A stretch of 9,331 nucleotides of DNA from Methanobacterium sp. PtaU1.Bin242 (lineage in GTDB: Archaea; Methanobacteriota; Methanobacteria; Methanobacteriales; Methanobacteriaceae). Numbering within the stretch: the stretch's first letter is position 1; the number at the start of each line of letters is the position of its first letter. Location: assembly GCA_002067565.1 (NCBI GenBank), contig MVQZ01000288.1, positions 1-9,331 of the forward strand, given 5' to 3'. Positions 1 through 5,621 of the stretch are shown here, in pieces. The position numbers and the translations under genes were made by a program. The notes beneath the pieces were generated by a model. The model did no database searches and was not told where the DNA came from. It saw only the letters and a program-made list of their open reading frames with translations.

Positions 1-344
1 CCTCCGATTGCTCCGCCAATGGCACCTAATACGGCGTAAAGGACAATTAAGACTACAGCGACCAGTGCCCCTGCAGCTAACCCTAATCCTAAACCGGCAT
101 CCGTGGATAATGCTATGAAACCATATCCTACTGCGGCCACGATTCCTAATATGAGACCACCAATAGCTCCGGATATGGTTCCGTGCACTGCACCGTTCTT
201 TGCACCTTCACCAACCATATAGCCAGCAATAATTGTTGCTATTAAGACTCCAATGATACTGGCGATACCAGTGATTAATCCGAATAACAGGCTTAATATT
301 ATTACTAATACTGCTCCAATACTAGCCCATTTCCAATTGACCAT
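1..344 (-). CDS. DUF5518-like glycine-rich integral membrane protein (partial, C-terminus off the left edge)
   Basis: The frame is open from an ATG at 344-342 to the window edge, giving 114 complete codons and no stop. The protein starts MVNWKWASIGAVLVIILSLL and consists of about three or four hydrophobic segments (roughly residues 7-45, 55-80 and 85-112). These are rich in Gly and Ala, with GxxxG-type spacing such as GAIGG, GTISGAIGG and GLGLGLAAG, which favours tight helix packing. A short polar loop (EGAKNGAVHGT, about 46-56) separates the first two segments. The start is fixed by a strong GGAGGTGA site 6 nt upstream. Small proteins of this kind, annotated DUF5518, are common in Methanobacterium genomes. 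The family name comes from memory of its overall look, not from a search. Function is unknown; a membrane packing or stress role would be speculation. The gene diverges from tbp across a 320-nt AT-rich gap. Confidence 0.75.
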   Translation of the reverse strand, partial: MVNWKWASIGAVLVIILSLLFGLITGIASIIGVLIATIIAGYMVGEGAKNGAVHGTISGAIGGLILGIVAAVGYGFIALSTDAGLGLGLAAGALVAVVLIVLYAVLGAIGGAIG

Positions 345-350
345 TTTATT

Positions 351-360
351 TCACCTCCCT
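351..360 (-). promoter_or_regulatory. Strong ribosome binding site of the minus-strand membrane protein
   Basis: Read on the minus strand this is AGGGAGGTGA. It contains the full GGAGGTGA complement of the 3' end of archaeal 16S rRNA and lies 6 nt before the ATG at 344-342. It fixes the start codon and the coding strand of the left-edge gene. Confidence 0.85.
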
Positions 361-443
361 TTGTTTCGGAACTTCTTTTTTACAGTTAATCCCTTAAAAA
401 TGTTTCTGAAATGATAGGCGAGGAGAAGTATTAAAAAAGATTC

Positions 444-452
444 TATTTATAA
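444..452 (-). promoter_or_regulatory. Candidate TATA box for the minus-strand membrane protein gene
   Basis: On the minus strand this reads TTATAAATA, close to the archaeal box A consensus. Transcription would start about 25 nt further on, near 420, leaving a leader of about 75 nt before the ATG at 344. Other AT-rich matches exist nearby, so the assignment is tentative. Confidence 0.3.
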
Positions 453-500
453 TAAAATTTACAAGGTTTGTAATATAATAAACGATAGTGATAATATCCC

Positions 501-522
501 ATATAAACGTTTTATATATAAA
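501..522 (+). promoter_or_regulatory. TATA-box dyad, candidate distal promoter of tbp
   Basis: The sequence ATATAAA-CGT-TTTATAT (501-517) is a perfect 7-bp inverted repeat. It runs into TTTATATATAAA (511-522), a 12-bp palindrome containing the canonical archaeal box TTTATATA. As a tbp promoter it would start transcription near 540 and give a leader of about 125 nt that includes the inverted repeat at 553-612. The symmetry means it could fire in either direction. The closer TTTTATA at 602-608 is an alternative tbp promoter, with a start near 630 and a short leader. Confidence 0.45.
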
Positions 523-552
523 TAAATACATAATCATCAAAACGGATTCTAA

Positions 553-612
553 ATTCTATAAAATGAGAATATTGTTAACACTCTTTGTAATCTGAATAAC
601 ATTTTATAGAAT
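553..612. repeat. Perfect 13-bp inverted repeat upstream of tbp
   Basis: ATTCTATAAAATG at 553-565 is matched exactly by its reverse complement CATTTTATAGAAT at 600-612, with a 34-nt spacer. Each arm contains a TATAAAA element, so the arms are oppositely oriented TATA-like boxes. The heptamer ATAGAAT from the right arm recurs at 616-622, exactly 10 bp on. The spacer contains the palindrome TGTTAACA (573-580). Possible roles are an operator for a dimeric regulator, paired TBP sites, or a stem in a tbp leader RNA. Confidence 0.7.
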
Positions 613-664
613 ATCATAGAATAATATAAGTAGATCTGATTATTAGAATGATTGGAGGATTAAT

Positions 665-1210
665 ATGACAGATGTTGAAATTAAGATAGAGAACATTGTG
701 GCCTCTGCAACCCTGGGGAAGTCTATAGACCTTCCTACTGTGGCTCCAGCGCTGGAAGGTGTAGAGTACAATCAAGAAAATTTTCCGGGGCTTGTTTACA
801 AGCTTAAAGAACCTAAAACAGCCGCTCTCATATTCGGCTCGGGAAAGCTGGTTTGTACTGGTGCAAAATCAGTAAAAGATTCAAAAAAGGCCATACACAT
901 AGCTGTGGACAAGATGAGAACTTTAGACGTGGATATACCTCAGGAATTTGAAATAAAAGTACAAAACATAGTGGCTTCAGCCAACCTGGGCAAAACCTTA
1001 AACCTGGAAGCAGTAGCCCTTGACCTGGAAAATACAGAATACGAGCCGGAACAATTCCCTGGTCTTGTTTACAGACTTCAGGATCCAAAAGTAGTTTTAC
1101 TTTTATTTGGTTCTGGAAAAGTTGTTTGTACTGGAGCAAAAACTTTTGATGATGCTCAACTCGGCGTGGAAAAAACTAAAGAACGACTGGCTGAACTGGA
1201 TCTTATTTAA
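665..1210 (+). CDS. tbp: TATA-box-binding protein (TBP)
   Basis: This is the archaeal general transcription factor that binds and bends the TATA box and, with TFB, recruits RNA polymerase. The 181 residues match the usual archaeal length. The protein is two direct repeats offset by 91 residues, forming the pseudo-symmetric saddle: FPGLVYKL at 40-47 mirrors FPGLVYRL at 131-138, and LIFGSGKLVCTGAK at 55-68 mirrors LLFGSGKVVCTGAK at 146-159. The four phenylalanines expected to kink the TATA DNA are present (F40, F57, F131, F148). There is no acidic tail beyond the fold. The ATG follows GGAGGA (654-659) by 5 nt. The next gene starts 34 nt after the stop with no terminator between, so the two are probably cotranscribed. 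The upstream region carries TATA-containing inverted repeats, so autoregulation by TBP is a reasonable guess. Confidence 0.97.
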   Translation: MTDVEIKIENIVASATLGKSIDLPTVAPALEGVEYNQENFPGLVYKLKEPKTAALIFGSGKLVCTGAKSVKDSKKAIHIAVDKMRTLDVDIPQEFEIKVQNIVASANLGKTLNLEAVALDLENTEYEPEQFPGLVYRLQDPKVVLLLFGSGKVVCTGAKTFDDAQLGVEKTKERLAELDLI

Positions 1211-1235
1211 TCCTCTTTAACTTTTAATTGAACTC

Positions 1236-1241
1236 GGTGGT
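1236..1241 (+). promoter_or_regulatory. Ribosome binding site supporting a TTG start
   Basis: GGTGGT lies 3 nt before the TTG at 1245. The spacing is tight, but no ATG or GTG is available that would keep the conserved KLIAFDLDN N-terminus of the HAD domain, so the TTG is accepted. Confidence 0.5.
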
Positions 1242-1244
1242 CTT

Positions 1245-2765
1245 TTGATTAAACTGATAGCATTTGATCTTGATAATGTATTGATAGATGGCGAAGCCAT
1301 AGACGAAATGGCTAAATTAGCAGGTGTAGAAACTGAAATTTCCCAGTTAACCAGAAAAGCCATGGAAGGAGATCTGGATTTTGAAACTTCCCTGAGGGAA
1401 AGAATAAATCTTCTTAAAGGATCTTCAGTGGATGAAATAAAGAAAGTAGTGGAAGAAATTCCTCTTATGAATGGAACTGAAGAAACCATTCAGGAACTTA
1501 AAAACAGGGGCTATAAACTAGCCACTATCACTGGGAATTTTGAAATTGTAGCTAATCGCTTAAAAGAACTTAATTTTGACTATATATATTGCAATGTCCT
1601 CCATGAAGAAGAAGGAGTACTTACTGGCGAAGTCAGCGGACCTCTGATGGTAGAAGGTGCCAAAGCAAATATACTGCAAGAAATAATGGATACTGAGAAA
1701 CTATCTTCAGAAGAATGCGCTGCAGTAGGTGATGGTGCAAATGATGTATCCATGATCCAAAAAGCAGGATTGGGAGTAGCATTTAATGCAAAACCGGTTG
1801 TAAAAGAAGTTGCTGATATTGTAGTTGAAAATAAAGATTTAAGAGAATTATTAACCATCTTTGATAAAGAAAAAACAGATAAAACAGGGGAAGATGAAGC
1901 TAGCAAAAAATCAGAATCTCCCCAAATTGACAGAGACGCTGGTAAAAGTTTCATGGAACTTTTAGATGAGAAAAAGGATTTAGAAAAAAAACTTAAAGGC
2001 TTCACAGAGGAAAGGGATAAATTAAATGAAGAAGCCAGATCCTTCAAGCAGTTAAGGGATGATCTAAATGCCAGTATCAAAGAAAACCTGGAAAAGGCTC
2101 TTAATTACAGGAATCAGCGTGACGAGATAAACCAGGAAGTCAAGAAGTACAAGAAATTACGGGATGAGTCAAACCAGGAATTAAAAAAGATGGAATGGGC
2201 TTCTGGAAGAAGAGATATAGTGAAAATCCAGGATGAAATAAAGAAACTGGATAAAACTATAGAAACCAAAGTTCTGGATATAAGAAAGGAAAACGAGCTG
2301 GTTAAGAAAGTCACAGACCTTCAGAAAAAACTGCAAACCATGAAGGAAGATGAACAAACCAAAAAAGAAGCCCTGGAACTTAAAGAACTTTCAGAATCAT
2401 ATCATACTAAGGTTGTGGAACTTTCAGATCAGGCACAGGAAACCCATGAGCAGATGCTGAAATACTTCCAGAAAATCGATGAAATAAGAGCTAAAGCCGA
2501 CGAAGCACATAACAATTTTATCAGCACTCGTGAAAAAGCTTCCCAGAAACATGAAGAAGTTAAAGCTGTTTTAAAAGAAATACGTGGCAAAAATAAAGGT
2601 CTGGACAAGGTGAAGGCCAAAGAACGTTATAAGGAAGATCGGATAAGCGAGAAGAAAAATATAGAAGAAAAGGAAAGGGCAGAAGAGATATATCGTAAGT
2701 TCCGTGAAGGAAAAAAACTCACCACCGATGAACTATTGCTACTGCAGAAACATAAAATAGTATAA
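1245..2765 (+). CDS. SerB-like HAD phosphatase fused to a COG1340-type coiled coil
   Basis: Residues 1-206 form a HAD phosphatase closely resembling Methanocaldococcus phosphoserine phosphatase, the last enzyme of serine biosynthesis. Motif I is DLDNV, with nucleophile D8 and acid/base D10. The cap carries E17, F46 and R53 at the substrate-binding positions. Motif II is TITGNF (T96, G97), K140 is the motif III lysine, and motif IV is GDGANDVSM with D163 and D167. After a charged linker (207-232), residues 233 to about 485 are an unbroken Lys/Glu-rich coiled coil. The C-terminus reads AEEIYRKFREGKKLTTDELL, as in archaeal COG1340 coiled-coil proteins. A normal SerB is about 210 residues; this one is 506. 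The start is a TTG. It lies 34 nt after tbp and probably shares its transcript. I recall a similar tbp-serB pairing in Methanothermobacter but cannot check it. Substrate is uncertain because motif II differs from the usual SGG. The coiled coil's role is unknown. Confidence 0.85.
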   Translation: MIKLIAFDLDNVLIDGEAIDEMAKLAGVETEISQLTRKAMEGDLDFETSLRERINLLKGSSVDEIKKVVEEIPLMNGTEETIQELKNRGYKLATITGNFEIVANRLKELNFDYIYCNVLHEEEGVLTGEVSGPLMVEGAKANILQEIMDTEKLSSEECAAVGDGANDVSMIQKAGLGVAFNAKPVVKEVADIVVENKDLRELLTIFDKEKTDKTGEDEASKKSESPQIDRDAGKSFMELLDEKKDLEKKLKGFTEERDKLNEEARSFKQLRDDLNASIKENLEKALNYRNQRDEINQEVKKYKKLRDESNQELKKMEWASGRRDIVKIQDEIKKLDKTIETKVLDIRKENELVKKVTDLQKKLQTMKEDEQTKKEALELKELSESYHTKVVELSDQAQETHEQMLKYFQKIDEIRAKADEAHNNFISTREKASQKHEEVKAVLKEIRGKNKGLDKVKAKERYKEDRISEKKNIEEKERAEEIYRKFREGKKLTTDELLLLQKHKIV

Positions 2766-2784
2766 GGGTTAAAAAAACCCTTTT
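2764..2784 (+). terminator. Hairpin at the end of the serB-coiled-coil gene
   Basis: AAGGGTT (2764-2770) pairs with AACCCTT (2776-2782) around an A5 loop. The stem overlaps the stop codon at 2763-2765 and is followed by TT and further T-rich DNA. The 16-bp palindrome TATTTTTATAAAAATA follows at 2793-2808. It is a plausible weak terminator or 3'-end stabiliser for the tbp-serB transcript. Confidence 0.45.
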
Positions 2785-2793
2785 AAATCTTCT

Positions 2794-2808
2794 ATTTTTA
2801 TAAAAATA
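2794..2808 (+). promoter_or_regulatory. Candidate TATA box for the MFS transporter gene
   Basis: ATTTTTATAAAAATA is an AT-only palindromic stretch containing TTTATAAA. A start about 25 nt on, near 2825-2835, would fall in the TACAGA-N4-TCTGTA dyad and leave a leader of about 75 nt. It could equally be part of the preceding gene's 3' end. Confidence 0.3.
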
Positions 2809-2819
2809 AGAAAATCTTC

Positions 2820-2835
2820 TACAGATAGTTCTGTA
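2820..2835. promoter_or_regulatory. TACAGA-N4-TCTGTA dyad, candidate operator
   Basis: This is a perfect 6-bp inverted repeat with a 4-nt centre (TAGT), 70 nt upstream of the transporter ATG. The size and spacing suit a dimeric helix-turn-helix repressor such as those that often control efflux pumps. No regulator gene is adjacent in this window. As RNA it could also form a small hairpin. Confidence 0.4.
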
Positions 2836-2845
2836 ACATTCATGA

Positions 2846-2876
2846 GGGTTTTAAAACCCGTCTATTATTTTTTTTA
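2846..2876 (+). terminator. GGGTTTTAAAACCC hairpin followed by a T-tract
   Basis: The 14-bp palindrome at 2846-2859 is followed by GTCTATTA and a run of T up to about 2876. The hairpin plus U-rich tail is the best terminator candidate for the tbp-serB unit. It sits only about 30 nt before the MFS start, so it would also lie in the transporter leader if the promoter is upstream of it, where it could attenuate. Confidence 0.45.
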
Positions 2877-2904
2877 GTCTTATTTAATTTTTAGGTGAAT
2901 ATCC

Positions 2905-4320
2905 ATGTCTGAAAAAAATCTTAACAATCCCAATAATGAGGGTATTAAAATGTTCGCCTTGCTGGTGGCCTGTATAGCTTCCTTTTTTACACCATTCATG
3001 GGTTCATCAGTTAACATCGCATTGCCTGCCATTGGTGCTGACTTCGGTGCTGATGCCATACTCCTAAACTGGATTGTGAACGGTTTTTTACTGTCAGCAG
3101 CCATTTTTGCCGTTCCTTTTGGTAGGGTGTGCGACATACATGGAAGAAAAAAGATATTCACCTTTGGGATAATCATATTCACCATTGCATCCTTACTCTG
3201 TGCCCTGGCACCAACTTCACTGTCCCTGATCGTATTTCGGGTGATTCAGGGTATCGGTACGGCCATGATCTTCGTAACTGGTCTGGCTATACTAACCTCA
3301 GTTTTCCCACCCAGGGAAAGAGGAAAAGCCATCGGTATCAACATCGCCGCAGTATATGTGGGTCTTTCATTAGGTCCTGTTTTGGGTGGTTTAATAACCC
3401 AATATCTGGGATGGAGAAGTTTATTCGCCCTGATGGTTCCTTTCGGCATTCTGGTAGTAATCTTGGTTTTATTAAAACTGAAAGCAGAATGGATTGAATG
3501 TCAGGGAGAAAAATTCGACTTGATCGGGTCAATACTATACAGTATAGGCCTGCTATTTATCATGTACGGATTTTCAGACCTCCCTAATCTGCTGGGAGTT
3601 GTTATTCTAATTTTAGGAATAATTGGCATGGTATCATTCGTTCGCTGGGAGTTAAAGGCAGACAGTCCCGTGTTCAATGTAAGACTTTTCAGTCAGAACA
3701 CCACCTTCACCTACTCCAGTTTAGCAGCTCTAATCAACTACAGCGCCACCTTTGCCGTTACTCTGCTTTTAAGTTACTACCTACAATACATAAAAGGACT
3801 GGACCCACAATCCGCCGGATTTATCCTGGTGGCCCAACCCATACTAATGGCCATTGTAGCGCCGCTGGCTGGTCGGATGTCTGATCGCTACGATGCCCGT
3901 ATAATCGCCACCATAGGAATGACAACAGTTACCCTGGGAATTTTCACCTTCACCTTCCTGGACAGCAACACCAGCATCCCCCTCATCATAGTCAGCCTGG
4001 CCGTACTGGGATTCGGATTCGGACTGTTCTCATCCCCCAACACTAACGTGATCATGGGATCTGTCCAGAGAAGATTCTACGGAGTGGCATCTGCAACAGT
4101 AAGCACCATGCGACTCATTGGCCAGACCATGAGCATAGGCATAGCCACCCTGGTATTCGCACTCATGATAGGCAGGGTACAGATAACACCAGACCAGTAC
4201 CCCGCCCTCCTGAATAGTATCCATCTCTGCTTCATAGTCTTCACCATTATTTGTCTGGTTGGAATCTACGCATCCTGGAAAAGAGGGGATGGGAAAGGTT
4301 ATCAGGAAGATAAGGGTTGA
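2905..4320 (+). CDS. MFS transporter, DHA2 (EmrB/QacA-type, about 14 TM) drug efflux family
   Basis: This is a predicted proton-coupled exporter in the cytoplasmic membrane. Its 471 residues suit the 14-helix DHA2 class. Motif A is GRVCDIHGRKK (73-83) in the loop after TM2, and RVIQGIG (112-118) is motif B. The antiporter motif C is GLSLGPVLGG (153-162), followed by GWRSLF (169-174). The second half has a motif-A-like GRMSDRYD (323-330), and SSPNTNVIMGSV (376-387) is typical of DHA2 proteins. A short polar N-terminus (1-15) precedes TM1 and a basic tail ends the protein. The ATG follows AGGTGA (2893-2898) by 6 nt. It is flanked on both sides by terminator-like or T-rich sequence, so it is probably monocistronic. 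The substrate cannot be told from sequence. The 3' third is clearly richer in GC and in C-ending codons than its neighbours. Confidence 0.9.
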   Translation: MSEKNLNNPNNEGIKMFALLVACIASFFTPFMGSSVNIALPAIGADFGADAILLNWIVNGFLLSAAIFAVPFGRVCDIHGRKKIFTFGIIIFTIASLLCALAPTSLSLIVFRVIQGIGTAMIFVTGLAILTSVFPPRERGKAIGINIAAVYVGLSLGPVLGGLITQYLGWRSLFALMVPFGILVVILVLLKLKAEWIECQGEKFDLIGSILYSIGLLFIMYGFSDLPNLLGVVILILGIIGMVSFVRWELKADSPVFNVRLFSQNTTFTYSSLAALINYSATFAVTLLLSYYLQYIKGLDPQSAGFILVAQPILMAIVAPLAGRMSDRYDARIIATIGMTTVTLGIFTFTFLDSNTSIPLIIVSLAVLGFGFGLFSSPNTNVIMGSVQRRFYGVASATVSTMRLIGQTMSIGIATLVFALMIGRVQITPDQYPALLNSIHLCFIVFTIICLVGIYASWKRGDGKGYQEDKG

Positions 4321-4366
4321 AATCCGGGTAAACTGATGTTTATCACAACTTATAATCCCAAATTCA

Positions 4367-4400
4367 TTTTTAATAATATTTTTATTCTCCCTGCTTTTTT
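4367..4400 (+). terminator. T-tracts downstream of the MFS gene
   Basis: Three runs of T (4367-4371, 4379-4383 and 4395-4400) lie 46-80 nt after the transporter stop without a strong stem. Archaeal RNA polymerase can terminate on such U-rich tracts, so this is a plausible intrinsic terminator between the transporter and the repair cluster. Confidence 0.4.
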
Positions 4401-4491
4401 AAGGTAATAATTAAATTTAACAGTAGGATAGAGAAGGAACAACAAGGTTTTATTAAGGTCTTTTCAATAGATAATATCAAAGCCAGCAAAA

Positions 4492-4540
4492 GGGGGGCTA
4501 TATTATAAAAAGTATAAAAGAAATAGCCGAAATTTTAAGC
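4492..4540 (+). other. Ambiguous nurA start region: G6 tract, twin TATAAAA and an open in-frame stretch
   Basis: G6 at 4492-4497 looks like a ribosome binding site, yet no ATG, GTG or TTG follows at a normal distance. The nurA frame is open upstream of the TTG at 4541 back to a TAA at 4472. ATT (4502) or ATA (4505) after the G-tract would add the peptide IKSIKEIAEILS, a plausible amphipathic helix. Alternatively TATAAAA at 4504-4510 or 4513-4519 is the promoter; the second would place transcription start at about 4540, making the TTG at 4541 leaderless. The two readings exclude each other. Confidence 0.45.
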
Positions 4541-5611
4541 TTGGATATATCCGAGCGAGAATTGGGGGATCCCTTTTTTAATGAAGAAAGATACGAAACT
4601 TATCCTTTAAATAAAGAAAATTTTCACGAAATTATCCCCATTAAGTCAGATAGAAAGATATGTTGTATTGATGGGGGTAATCAGGAGTTATTTCCTGCTC
4701 CAGAGTATTCCATACAACTGAATAGATTATATTTTAACATTTTTAAAAATAAGAAACAAATTTCCTTTAAATCAGATATACCGCGCAAAATAGAATTTTT
4801 ATCTTTAACCTCTTTAAATCGTAATCTGCAGGAAACATATTTCAAAACCAAATTAGCCCTAGAACAGGATAGTTTCAGAAAATATCTTCCATCTGAGGCA
4901 GATTTAAGGATAAACGCATTTGAATTTGATTTCAAATTGGGTAATAAAGCTCTCATGGAGAGGATGGCATCCATGGCCCGGAGATTTTCAGAATGGACCA
5001 TAGCAGAGAATATAATTGACTGTGAACTTGATGAAGGGGATATTATTATAAAAGATGGTTCACTGCAAACATCACATGCTAATGAGAATAAATATGTGGA
5101 AAAAGTATTCAAAAAAGCGAAAAAGAAAGGGGTTATTTTCACTGGCCTTTCTAAAACCTGTAGACTAACAACTGACACTGGATTTTCACTCATAGCATCA
5201 ATTGATAAATTTGCAGAGGAAAATGATATCAGATTCAGTGAGTGGTGTTATTATCCTATTGCCCGAAGTAAAGAAGGAAAGGATCATAAAGCAGCCATAT
5301 CCATAGTTAAATTAAACCGAAATTCCAATTCACTTTTCAGATTTGAAATCCTTAAGGAACAAACAGATACCATGAGTATAAGAGAAATTTTAGATTTAAT
5401 CTCTTTCATCGCTGATTATTCCAGGGACATTACTATTCCCGGCTACCCATACGGTTTATTCGATGCCCATCAGTGGGCTCGGGTGAGAAATGAGGATATA
5501 ATCAGTTATCAGACCCTGCTGGATTCTGAACTGATACGTAAGAAATCATGGAAAGAATTTAATTCCCGTATAAAGGCAGTTAACATGCATGATAAATTAG
5601 ATGAGTTGTGA
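4541..5611 (+). CDS. nurA: NurA 5'-3' nuclease
   Basis: NurA is the nuclease partner of HerA; together they resect DNA ends for recombination. From the TTG at 4541 the protein has 356 residues, a little above the usual size. An RNase H-like fold with Mn-binding acidic residues is expected. The visible landmarks are CCIDGGNQE (41-49) with the first metal-binding D44, a helix around RMASMARRFSEW (141-152), IIIKDGSL (168-175) with D172, GLSKT (202-206) with K205, and PGYPYGLFDAHQWARV (300-315) with D308 and H310 near the C-terminus, the order typical of the family. The start is unsure: there is no good ribosome binding site before 4541, and coding-like sequence continues upstream (see 4492-4540). 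herA begins 10 nt after the stop, so the two are certainly coupled. I assign the family from motifs and context. Confidence 0.88.
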   Translation: MDISERELGDPFFNEERYETYPLNKENFHEIIPIKSDRKICCIDGGNQELFPAPEYSIQLNRLYFNIFKNKKQISFKSDIPRKIEFLSLTSLNRNLQETYFKTKLALEQDSFRKYLPSEADLRINAFEFDFKLGNKALMERMASMARRFSEWTIAENIIDCELDEGDIIIKDGSLQTSHANENKYVEKVFKKAKKKGVIFTGLSKTCRLTTDTGFSLIASIDKFAEENDIRFSEWCYYPIARSKEGKDHKAAISIVKLNRNSNSLFRFEILKEQTDTMSIREILDLISFIADYSRDITIPGYPYGLFDAHQWARVRNEDIISYQTLLDSELIRKKSWKEFNSRIKAVNMHDKLDEL

Positions 5612-5612
5612 A

Positions 5613-5617
5613 GGTGA
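5613..5617 (+). promoter_or_regulatory. Ribosome binding site that sets the herA start
   Basis: GGTGA directly follows the nurA stop (5609-5611) and lies 4 nt before ATG 5622. The in-frame ATG at 5601 is 11 nt inside nurA with no comparable site, so the shorter herA start is preferred. Confidence 0.75.
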
Positions 5618-5621
5618 GAAA

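Larger units (their letters stand above)
345..664. other. AT-rich divergent intergenic region between the membrane protein gene and tbp
   Basis: No coding frame with a ribosome binding site is visible in these 320 bases. The region holds the Shine-Dalgarno sequences of both flanking genes at its ends, several TATA-like boxes on both strands, a 17-bp dyad at 501-517, a long inverted repeat at 553-612, and four exact copies of the heptamer ATTCTAT/ATAGAAT (440-446, 553-559, 606-612, 616-622). It must carry the promoters of both divergent genes, and the repeats suggest it also carries operators. Confidence 0.7.

Noticed and set aside
828..1139. 103-codon minus-strand frame inside tbp
   Set aside because: It lies opposite a fully conserved TBP gene, has no ribosome binding site and its translation resembles no protein family.
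665..1210. Internal direct repeat in tbp as a recent duplication
   Set aside because: The two-fold repeat is the ancient, universal TBP architecture.
1580..2080. 166-codon minus-strand frame and other Ser/Phe-rich antisense frames in the serB-coiled-coil gene
   Set aside because: Antisense of Lys/Glu-rich coding DNA (AAA, GAA) gives long stop-free Phe/Ser frames; there are no start signals.
3129..3497. 122-codon plus-strand frame inside the MFS gene
   Set aside because: It overlaps the transporter in another frame, shows no domain pattern and lacks a ribosome binding site.
4335..4406. Possible 23-codon ORF after the MFS gene
   Set aside because: Only a weak GGGTA precedes its ATG, and it runs through the T-tracts of the probable terminator.
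4681..5193. 170-codon minus-strand frame inside nurA
   Set aside because: It is a shadow of nurA; the plus-strand product has family motifs in order, while the antisense product has none.
5601..5621. ATG 5601 as herA start, overlapping nurA by 11 nt
   Set aside because: GGTGA at 5613-5617 points to ATG 5622, and the seven added residues are not part of the HAS barrel.
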